The position numbers and the translations under genes are program-made. This document shows positions 6,658 through 10,858 of a stretch of DNA of 10,858 nt, in pieces; position 1 is the stretch's first letter, and each line of letters begins with the position of its first letter. The notes beneath the pieces were generated by a model. The model was not told where the DNA came from and did not search any database. It saw only the letters and a program-made list of their open reading frames with translations. Source of the DNA: an uncultured Clostridia bacterium (lineage in GTDB: Bacteria; Bacillota_A; Clostridia; TANB77; CAG-508); the NCBI GenBank assembly GCA_944393405.1, contig CALYAC010000032.1:1-10858 (forward strand), read 5' to 3'.

Positions 6658-6978
6658 TTAAATCCACCATTCCAAAGATTCTTGTTTCATTATTTCAAAA
6701 GCTCTTTGAACATACCTTTTTGCAATTTCTATATCTGGTTCCTGCATCGCTAGAAATAAATTCTTCTTTACTTCTTCCATCTGTAAACAATATGAAAAGC
6801 CTTCTTGATAAACATCTACAAATTTCCCAATTTCTTTTTGTATATCTATCATCTGTTCAATATTTACTTTATATAACGATTCATACGAACCATCATCTAA
6901 TTTCCAAAGAAAAGGTATCCAGTGGAAAATTTTTTTAATCTTACTAAAAACTGTCTCAATTTTTTCTATAATTTCCAT
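6658..6978 (-). CDS. Hypothetical protein
   Basis: A 106-residue protein starting MEIIEKIETVFSKIKKIF. An amphipathic/aromatic N-terminus (HWIPFLWKL, about residues 19-27) could contact a membrane, but no full transmembrane helix is seen. The rest is helical, with TPR-like spacing (AKRYVQRAFEIMKQESLEWW). The start at 6978 has GGGAG six bases upstream. It is co-directional with GIY-YIG (14 bp upstream) and the coiled-coil gene. Function unknown. Confidence 0.7.
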   Translation of the reverse strand: MEIIEKIETVFSKIKKIFHWIPFLWKLDDGSYESLYKVNIEQMIDIQKEIGKFVDVYQEGFSYCLQMEEVKKNLFLAMQEPDIEIAKRYVQRAFEIMKQESLEWWI

Positions 6979-6992
6979 AATTTTCTCCCACT

Positions 6993-7475
6993 TTATATCT
7001 TAAAATTTTTTCTTCTTTTTTGTAATTCTTCTATATACATTTCAATTGCATATACATCATAAATACTAATTTCTCTAGGGTCTTGAACATCTTCAAACAT
7101 TTCTTCACATAAATCTAAAATGCTATTTATTAGTGTCCAATTTTCGAGTAAGAAAAACATCTTCTTTTTTAAAATGTCATCTTGCTCAAGTGTTTCAACA
7201 TCTTCAAACTTTTGCCATTTTACTTCTGGTAAAATAATATGTGTAGAAAATGACTTATCTTGTTTATTGTATTTTGGGTTACTTTTTATAATGTAATAAT
7301 TTTCATAAGTTCTTTGCTCAAAGTCATCTCTACATACTGCATAATATAATGAATCAATTTCTCCTGCCCACTCTTGGTTGGCTATATGTTCTGTAAGTCT
7401 TCTTTTTAAATTATTCGTTTTCCCAACATATAGAACATCACCATTTTTATCTAAAAGTTTATATATATAATTCAT
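6993..7475 (-). CDS. GIY-YIG nuclease
   Basis: A 160-residue protein with an N-terminal GIY-YIG domain in about residues 1-75: YIYKLL (3-8) and LYVGKTNNLKRRLTEH (15-30) form the two signature strands with the conserved Tyr16, Gly18, Arg25/26 and His30; Glu58 (YENYYI) fits the metal-binding Glu and NPKYN (66-70) fits the usual closing motif. The first motif is Y-I-Y and not G-I-Y, a common variant. The C-terminal ~85 residues are helical and have no recognised DNA-binding module. It could be a free-standing homing nuclease or a phage nuclease for host or rival DNA. The start at 7475 has GGAG eight bases upstream and lies directly after the stop codon of the 42-aa ORF. Confidence 0.85.
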   Translation of the reverse strand: MNYIYKLLDKNGDVLYVGKTNNLKRRLTEHIANQEWAGEIDSLYYAVCRDDFEQRTYENYYIIKSNPKYNKQDKSFSTHIILPEVKWQKFEDVETLEQDDILKKKMFFLLENWTLINSILDLCEEMFEDVQDPREISIYDVYAIEMYIEELQKRRKNFKI

Positions 7476-7604
7476 TTACATTACTCCATTTCTTTCTTCT
7501 GTTACCATTTCAATATAGTCTTTTTCAAGTTCTGCCTCAAACTCTTCTTGAAGTTTACTTTCTATATCTATTTCATTGTCAACTTGTTGTAGGTATTTTT
7601 TCAT
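7476..7604 (-). CDS. 42-aa acidic small protein
   Basis: A short ORF, MKKYLQQVDNEIDIESKLQE..., that is rich in Glu and predicted helical. It has a strong GGAGG ribosome binding site upstream of ATG 7604-7602, lies 27 bases after the predicted start of a near-consensus promoter (7638-7666), and its TAA immediately abuts the GIY-YIG ATG. This arrangement strongly suggests real translation as the first gene of the operon. Function unknown. A small phage-encoded inhibitor or a leader ORF for coupling to GIY-YIG are both possible. Confidence 0.65.
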   Translation of the reverse strand: MKKYLQQVDNEIDIESKLQEEFEAELEKDYIEMVTEERNGVM

Positions 7605-7637
7605 ATTCCCACCTCCACTATAAATCTTTACAAGAAT

Positions 7638-7666
7638 ATATTACCACAAAAAAATATTTTTGTCAA
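7638..7666 (-). promoter_or_regulatory. Strong promoter of the 7604-3000 operon, covered by an operator
   Basis: Minus strand: consensus TTGACA (7666-7661), 17-bp spacer, TAATAT (7643-7638). Predicted start near 7631. The -35 box is one half of the palindrome at 7661-7676, so a protein bound there would block RNA polymerase. Confidence 0.85.
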
Positions 7667-7676
7667 CTTGTTGACA
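7661..7676. promoter_or_regulatory. Operator-like palindrome, copy B, over a -35 box
   Basis: TGTCAA CTTG TTGACA. It matches the other three copies in half sites and spacing. One half is the -35 box of the operon promoter. Confidence 0.65.
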
Positions 7677-7681
7677 AGAAT

Positions 7682-7780
7682 ACAAAAAAAATAAAACAGA
7701 GAACTGTAATTGGACTCTGTTTTATCCGCACATTGAAAACTCTTTCTTTTATAGGAGGTAAATATAAAAAGAAAATAGAT
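7682..7780 (-). ncRNA. Candidate small RNA with an anti-Shine-Dalgarno loop
   Basis: A complete transcription unit of about 100 nt: consensus promoter at 7787-7815 (start near 7780), no convincing ORF (only an unsupported M-C-G-stop), and an intrinsic terminator at 7683-7725. The 5' part folds into a hairpin with arms 7763-7774 and 7742-7753 (about 12 pairs, one bulged U and some G-U pairs). Its 9-base loop UUUACCUCC (7762-7754) contains ACCUCC, the core of the 16S rRNA anti-Shine-Dalgarno. C-rich loops that bind Shine-Dalgarno sequences are well known in Firmicute small RNAs. A role in repressing translation of host or phage messages is inferred. Alternatively this is only a short leader that is cut off by attenuation. 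Confidence 0.6.
7683..7725 (-). terminator. Intrinsic terminator
   Basis: Perfect 11-bp stem, ATAAAACAGAG (7691-7701) with CTCTGTTTTAT (7715-7725), a 13-base loop, and on the minus strand a downstream run of T (7690-7683). It ends the small RNA unit and any read-through from the DNA ligase gene. Confidence 0.85.
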
Positions 7781-7786
7781 AATTTT

Positions 7787-7815
7787 ATTATAGCATACGA
7801 TTTTATATTTGTCAA
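7787..7815 (-). promoter_or_regulatory. Consensus promoter for the small RNA, with operator copy C
   Basis: Minus strand: TTGACA (7815-7810), 17-bp spacer, TATAAT (7792-7787), a perfect match to the consensus. It is in the gap after the DNA ligase stop (7844). Confidence 0.85.
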
Positions 7816-7825
7816 TATTTTGACA
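7810..7825. promoter_or_regulatory. Operator-like palindrome, copy C, over a -35 box
   Basis: TGTCAA TATT TTGACA. One half site is the -35 of the small-RNA promoter, exactly the same geometry as copy B. Confidence 0.6.
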
Positions 7826-7843
7826 AATATTTTTTCTAAAGAA

Positions 7844-9139
7844 TTAAAACAGACTTTCTTCATTTTTGTCTAATCTTATTTTTTTAAATACAGGAAATCT
7901 TAAACTAGGCTTTCCATTTTTATCCTTAGATTCTTCAAAATACTGAACTTCAATAAGTTTCCCTACTATACCTTCTGGGTGTTCCCAAATCATTTTTCTC
8001 TGAATGTCGGAAAATCCTGAGCCAACTCCGACAGGTTGTCCTTTATATTCAACAACTACTCCACCTAAAGTTCCTTTATATTTTCCTTTTCCTTCAAAGA
8101 CATCTGTTACAAATAGGTCTACAGTATTCATTTTCTTTACTTTTAAAATATCTGTTGTTCTTTTCTTTTGATATGGAGCATCTGCAATATTCAACATTAT
8201 TCCTTCTTGTTGTAGACTTAAAGCTTTGTTTAACAATTTGTCTATTATGTCAGAATTATACTCTCCATCATATAATACTTCAACATATTTAATATAATTA
8301 CAATGAGCTTTTTTCAAAATGTTCTCTAAATTTTGTTTTCTTTGAGCACAACTTTCAGAAAACATTCCAGTCACAAATTCCTCTACTCTCTTTACATAAT
8401 CAAAAACATTATAAGTCATATTTTTCTTTTTTGTATCCTTTGTTCTTGCTGCTGACACTGTACTAGCAAACAAATCTAAACTATTGTCTATTGAAAGGTC
8501 TGCAAGAATTTCTCCATCATATACTCCATCTGGAAGTTCTCTTAATTCATGTTCTATCTCGACAAAACCTGTCATAAGTTGTCCACTTCTTGACATTAGA
8601 TTTATCTTGTCTCCTAATTTTATAGTCGTACATCTCATTCCATCAAGCTTTTGAGTAACAAGAATTCTTGGTTTTTCTTGTTCTAATTTGTCGATTTTCT
8701 CCCAATACTTATCTGCAAGCATAACATTAAATTCTGGAATTAAGTTATTCCAAACTTTATTTATACTTTTTGCTGTCATTCCAATTTTTAAATTTTGGGT
8801 TAGAATTTCTTCAACAATTTCAGGACAACCTTCACTATAATTCCTGATATACCATTGAACATGTGCAATATCTTGGTCTGTTCCTGTATTGTGGTCTTTC
8901 AAATAATTAAAGATGTATGTAATTGAATTGTCTGGTTGTAATAATAATCTATATTCTGTTGGAGCAATTTTTTTCTTAATTTTTTTACTAGACAACCCCG
9001 TTTTAAAATATGGATTATAAACGAATTTTAATATTTCCTTTAAAAGTTCATTGTTTTTATTTTGTTCTAAAATCGCTTGTTTCTCATTATTTGAGCTTGT
9101 ATTTTTTATTTTTTCTAATATTTTATATTGTTCTATCAT
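7844..9139 (-). CDS. ATP-dependent DNA ligase
   Basis: Joins nicked DNA through a ligase-AMP intermediate; in phages it acts in replication and repair. The 431-residue length fits T4-like phage ligases. An N-terminal helical DNA-binding region (about 1-150) is followed by the nucleotidyltransferase core: motif I TQKLDGMR with nucleophile K164, a DGVYDGEIL strand (E210), motif IV QEGIMLNI (E312), motif V ILKVKKM (K333, K335), then an OB-fold (about 340-431) with GGVVVEYKGQPVGVGSGFSD. The start ATG overlaps the TGA stop of the membrane-protein gene (ATGA), with AAGGAG eight bases upstream, so the two are translationally coupled. No in-frame CGG and no frameshift, in contrast to the RNA ligase. 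Confidence 0.92.
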   Translation of the reverse strand: MIEQYKILEKIKNTSSNNEKQAILEQNKNNELLKEILKFVYNPYFKTGLSSKKIKKKIAPTEYRLLLQPDNSITYIFNYLKDHNTGTDQDIAHVQWYIRNYSEGCPEIVEEILTQNLKIGMTAKSINKVWNNLIPEFNVMLADKYWEKIDKLEQEKPRILVTQKLDGMRCTTIKLGDKINLMSRSGQLMTGFVEIEHELRELPDGVYDGEILADLSIDNSLDLFASTVSAARTKDTKKKNMTYNVFDYVKRVEEFVTGMFSESCAQRKQNLENILKKAHCNYIKYVEVLYDGEYNSDIIDKLLNKALSLQQEGIMLNIADAPYQKKRTTDILKVKKMNTVDLFVTDVFEGKGKYKGTLGGVVVEYKGQPVGVGSGFSDIQRKMIWEHPEGIVGKLIEVQYFEESKDKNGKPSLRFPVFKKIRLDKNEESLF

Positions 9140-9390
9140 TTGTCTGTCTCCTTTTTTATTTTTTTATATGTGGAGAATATAATAATTAAAAAACCAAAAA
9201 CTATATTCCCCTGCAAGTATGAAAGTACAAAATCAACATGGAATGTATAAATAAGAACATTAAAAACAAAAGTAAATAAAAAACTACAAAGAAGATATGT
9301 CCCTACACAACCTATAATAACTACTAAAGTAAGAAGCAATATAGATACACAATCCATAAAACCTTGAACTTTCTCTTTTAAAAATTCCAT
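9136..9390 (-). CDS. Small membrane protein
   Basis: An 84-residue, very hydrophobic protein. Hydrophobic stretches at about residues 14-48 (one or two transmembrane helices) and 62-75 are flanked by Lys-rich ends (KEKVQ at the start, KKIKKETDK at the end). I chose the second of two nearby ATGs (9390) because AGGAGG is nine bases upstream; the first (9396) would leave only three bases. It is coupled to the DNA ligase by an ATGA overlap. The role is unknown; a holin-like or superinfection-related function cannot be judged from sequence. Confidence 0.75.
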   Translation of the reverse strand: MEFLKEKVQGFMDCVSILLLTLVVIIGCVGTYLLCSFLFTFVFNVLIYTFHVDFVLSYLQGNIVFGFLIIIFSTYKKIKKETDK

Positions 9391-9406
9391 GAACATACAC
9401 CTCCTC

Positions 9407-9424
9407 TTGTCAACATGTTGACAA
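9407..9424. promoter_or_regulatory. Perfect 18-bp operator palindrome, copy D
   Basis: TTGTCAACATGTTGACAA is a perfect palindrome and the best copy of the TGTCAA-N4-TTGACA motif. It lies between the terminator at 9432-9458 and the ribosome binding site of the membrane-protein gene. No good -10 box is seen at the right distance on either strand, so it may act as a roadblock on read-through transcription or belong to a promoter I do not recognise. Confidence 0.65.
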
Positions 9425-9431
9425 ACTGTTT

Positions 9432-9458
9432 AAAAAAATTAGATAGACAGGCTATCTA
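9432..9458 (-). terminator. Intrinsic terminator after the 134-aa gene
   Basis: A 7-bp stem TAGATAG/CTATCTA (9440-9446 and 9452-9458) with a 5-base loop, followed on the minus strand by a run of T (9438-9432). It begins two bases after the stop codon at 9460. Confidence 0.75.
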
Positions 9459-9459
9459 T

Positions 9460-9864
9460 TTATAATTTCATAATAGTTTTTCCACTACCATTTAAAATAT
9501 AAACTTTTTGACCAATCTCAAAGATATAGCTTTTGCTAAATCCTTGCCCAAACAAACTAACAACAATAAAGCTGTGAGAAGTATCCCAAACTTCTTCCAT
9601 ACTTTTAGGAATCTTGTTTGCTGGAATTCCTATACAATTAGTTTCAGATTTTATATATTTCAACCAATTTTTTGAATAGAAATCAATTCTTGCAAAGTCT
9701 TCTTGAGAGTTATTTTCACAAGTTGGTTTTACATCTTTCTCGAATTCTAATTCTATCTTTTTCTTATAATCTTCTGGAACATCTACATAAGCATAAGAAA
9801 TGCTTTCTGCCTCTTCTAAAATCATTGTTCTACTTTTTGAAAATCCTTCATATTCTAATATCAT
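9460..9864 (-). CDS. Hypothetical protein, single-gene transcription unit
   Basis: A 134-residue soluble-looking protein, MILEYEGFSKSRTMILEEAE..., with a C-terminal strand-rich part (HSFIVVSLFGQGFSKSYIFEIGQKVYILNGSGK) and no membrane segment. I recognise no family. It has its own promoter (9919-9947) and terminator (9432-9458), so it is expressed independently of its neighbours, often a sign of an accessory or host-takeover gene. No canonical ribosome binding site precedes ATG 9864; the leader instead has two GGTAGGTAGATAG repeats. An internal ATG at residue 14 has no better site. Confidence 0.7.
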   Translation of the reverse strand: MILEYEGFSKSRTMILEEAESISYAYVDVPEDYKKKIELEFEKDVKPTCENNSQEDFARIDFYSKNWLKYIKSETNCIGIPANKIPKSMEEVWDTSHSFIVVSLFGQGFSKSYIFEIGQKVYILNGSGKTIMKL

Positions 9865-9865
9865 A

Positions 9866-9911
9866 CTATCTACCTACCCTTCATTTTTTCTATCTACCTA
9901 CCTGTCTATCT
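9866..9911 (-). repeat. Leader with two 13-bp GGTAGGTAGATAG repeats
   Basis: Plus-strand copies of CTATCTACCTACC are at 9866-9878 and 9890-9902. On the message they read GGTAGGTAGATAG and fill most of the ~47-base leader of the 134-aa gene. The leader end AGATAGACAGG (9911-9901) is complementary over 11 bases to the terminator of the same gene (9441-9451). Confidence 0.7.
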
Positions 9912-9918
9912 GCTATTT

Positions 9919-9947
9919 AATATATCATATATTTTTTTGTTTGTCAA
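9919..9947 (-). promoter_or_regulatory. Promoter of the 134-aa gene
   Basis: Minus strand: TTGACA (9947-9942), 17-bp spacer, TATATT (9924-9919), with extended-10 TG. Predicted start near 9912. It directly follows the T-run of the upstream terminator. There is no second half site, so it lacks the palindromic operator. Confidence 0.8.
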
Positions 9948-10087
9948 ATAAAAAAAGAAGGTCGCTGGGGCAACCCTTCTCTTTATATCCTCGTAAAATG
10001 TTGGTAGCATTTTACGAGCTGTCGAAGATGTTATCTCGCAACAACTCCGACTTTTATTATAGTATGAACAAAGCTTCCTTTACTACA
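9948..10087 (-). ncRNA. Candidate structured small RNA with three hairpins
   Basis: About 140 nt between a strong promoter (10094-10122) and an intrinsic terminator, with no convincing ORF. Hairpin 1: arms 10040-10051 and 10021-10032, 12 positions with one mismatch, loop GCGAGAU. Hairpin 2: perfect 11-bp stem 10008-10018 / 9990-10000, 7-base loop CUACCAA. Hairpin 3 is the terminator. The segment is richer in G+C than its surroundings, and stems this long point to selection for structure. It does not fold as a tRNA (no T-arm, no CCA). Family not recognised. A trans-acting phage small RNA is the simplest reading. Confidence 0.65.
9950..9979 (-). terminator. Strong intrinsic terminator
   Basis: Stem GAAGG/CCTTC extended by UUGC/GCGA (one G bulge, one G-U pair), arms 9970-9979 and 9957-9965, 4-base loop, then a long T-run on the minus strand. 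Confidence 0.85.
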
Positions 10088-10093
10088 ATAAGT

Positions 10094-10122
10094 AGTATAA
10101 CACATTATTTTTATTTTGTCAA
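10094..10122 (-). promoter_or_regulatory. Promoter of the three-hairpin RNA
   Basis: Minus strand: TTGACA (10122-10117), 17-bp spacer, TATACT (10099-10094). Predicted start near 10087. A further TATAAT at 10061-10056 has no matching -35. Confidence 0.85.
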
Positions 10123-10148
10123 GATATTTCCTAATTTTTTTCAACCTA

Positions 10149-10406
10149 TTATTCTTCCACAACCTTTTGAACTTCTTTTTTTATTCTACATCTCCTTATT
10201 TGAATTGCTTGAACAGAATGTCCAATTTTCTTAGCTAGTTCTCTGTCAGTCCCATTAAAGCAGAGTAACAGTTGTTCTTCTTCTTGTGTCCAATCATGCC
10301 TTTGACAACCTTCTCTTCCAATTTCATAATTTCTTTTTCTACATCTATTTTGATGAGCAATAAATTTCTTTTGGTCTTTATATGCTTTTCTATCTCTTGA
10401 GCTCAT
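10149..10406 (-). CDS. Myb/SANT-like HTH small protein
   Basis: An 85-residue, strongly basic protein. After an Arg/Lys-rich N-terminus (about 1-36), DWTQEEEQLLLCFNGTDRELAKKIGHSVQAIQIRRCRIKKE (about 38-78, W39) has the SANT/Myb-like pattern: W-T-x-E-E, an Ala-Lys-Lys-Ile-Gly turn, then a recognition helix (AIQIRRCRI). Such proteins are frequent in large phages of Firmicutes and probably bind DNA. The start at 10406 has GAGAGGTG about five bases upstream. It follows the 90-aa gene by 10 bp and is followed by the three-hairpin RNA promoter. Its target is unknown. Confidence 0.75.
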   Translation of the reverse strand: MSSRDRKAYKDQKKFIAHQNRCRKRNYEIGREGCQRHDWTQEEEQLLLCFNGTDRELAKKIGHSVQAIQIRRCRIKKEVQKVVEE

Positions 10407-10416
10407 TTTTCACCTC

Positions 10417-10689
10417 TCAATCTTCAAAAACTTCAATAAATTCTGATAGAAATTCTTCTGGTTCATATACTTCTACTATTCCATCAGTTTTTCTAACAAA
10501 AATGTCTCCAAAATAGAAATCTTGCCCACATATAATTCCAGCATAAGTTCTTCCTTCATTTTCTAATTCTGGAAATATCTTGTCAGAGATTTTTATTATT
10601 CCTGCTCTAACTAAAACATTAAACCACATCGGAAAATCTCCACTTCCATATTCAAATGCTTCACATAAATCTGATTTTTTGACAAACAT
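10417..10689 (-). CDS. Hypothetical 90-aa protein
   Basis: A soluble, acidic protein, MFVKKSDLCEAFEYGSGDF..., with a likely alpha-beta core (GRTYAGIICGQDFYFGDIFVRKTDG) and an acidic end (EEFLSEFIEVFED). No family recognised. The start at 10689 has AGGAG eight bases upstream. It is the first gene after the structured leader at 10690-10858. Confidence 0.7.
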   Translation of the reverse strand: MFVKKSDLCEAFEYGSGDFPMWFNVLVRAGIIKISDKIFPELENEGRTYAGIICGQDFYFGDIFVRKTDGIVEVYEPEEFLSEFIEVFED

Positions 10690-10757
10690 ATAAAATTCTC
10701 CTCTCTACAATCGTTTTTAAGCCGTTTTTATTTTTCTACCCTAGTAACTTGTTTCCT

Positions 10758-10817
10758 AATACCATAAAATCAATTCTCGGTAAACGTCAGTTAAATCTGA
10801 CGATTTTAGAGGGTATT
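10758..10817. repeat. Nested inverted repeat upstream of the 90-aa gene
   Basis: Outer arms AATACC (10758-10763) with GGTATT (10812-10817), middle arms TAAAATC (10765-10771) with GATTTTA (10802-10808), and an inner CGTCAG (10785-10790) / CTGACG (10797-10802) hairpin, which shares base 10802 with the middle stem. The structure could form in the leader RNA of the 90-aa gene or mark a protein-binding site. The 10690-10858 stretch holds no convincing ORF; only a weak promoter (TTTACC, 17 bp, TATTAG) is seen. A short open frame at the very end (I-L-V-N-K-M-T-I-L-L-C-stop, ending near 10823) could be the tail of a gene outside the window. Confidence 0.55.
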
Positions 10818-10858
10818 TTAGACTAACATAATAAAATTGTCATTTTATTTACCAAAAT

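Noticed and set aside
7663..7863. 66-codon open frame on the minus strand
   Set aside because: It spans a consensus promoter, a hairpin RNA and a terminator, its first codons overlap the DNA ligase end, it has no ribosome binding site, and its product looks like translated AT-rich non-coding DNA.
9990..10018. tRNA with CUACCAA anticodon loop
   Set aside because: The stem is 11 bp, not 5 bp; there is no T-loop, no acceptor stem and no CCA end, so this is not a tRNA despite the anticodon-like loop.

Overview
This window looks like part of a large, strongly AT-rich bacteriophage (or phage-derived element) genome from a low-GC host such as a Clostridia-type Firmicute or a Fusobacterium. The reasons are the dense co-directional gene layout (every supported gene is on the minus strand), very short spacers, AGGAGG-type ribosome binding sites, TTGACA/TATAAT promoters with 17-bp spacers, AGA-dominated arginine usage, and a gene set typical of virulent phages: ATP-dependent DNA ligase, RNA ligase, P-loop kinase-HD protein, free-standing HNH and GIY-YIG nucleases, and small HTH and hypothetical proteins. 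The host assignment is an inference. No tRNA, rRNA, CRISPR array, insertion sequence or structural phage gene was seen.

Layout in transcription order (from the high coordinates down): 10858-10690, a leader with a nested inverted repeat; 10689-10149, two small genes (hypothetical, then a Myb/SANT-like HTH); 10122-9948, a stand-alone promoter/three-hairpin/terminator unit that looks like a small RNA; 9947-9432, a single-gene unit with its own promoter and terminator; 9424-7844, an operator palindrome, a membrane protein and the DNA ligase; 7825-7682, a second promoter/terminator unit encoding a candidate small RNA whose loop shows an anti-Shine-Dalgarno sequence; 7676-3000, a long operon (42-aa ORF, GIY-YIG, two hypotheticals, RNA ligase, HNH, kinase-HD, membrane protein); 2995-1943, an HTH protein and a nucleotidyltransferase; 1898-1, a TelA-family protein, an acidic-tail protein and the start of a further gene.

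The main discovery is a recurrent +1 frameshift at the codon CGG. The nucleotidyltransferase, the RNA ligase and the HNH nuclease each need one +1 shift to give a full-length, family-like protein, and in each case the shift falls exactly on CGG (CGG-G, CGG-U, CGG-A). I located every CGG trinucleotide on the coding strand. The only three that lie in frame in a gene are these three; all the others are out of frame or intergenic. So in this genome CGG appears to act as a +1 frameshift signal (a hungry or unassigned codon, or a CGGN quadruplet codon) and not as ordinary arginine. Two of the three genes belong to a putative RNA-repair set (RNA ligase, nucleotidyltransferase, with the intact kinase-HD gene between them), which suggests a testable model in which loss of a CGG-reading tRNA switches on RNA repair.

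A second layer is regulatory. A TGTCAA-N4-TTGACA operator occurs four times, twice laid exactly over the -35 box of a near-consensus promoter. Two almost identical promoters precede the HTH and TelA units.
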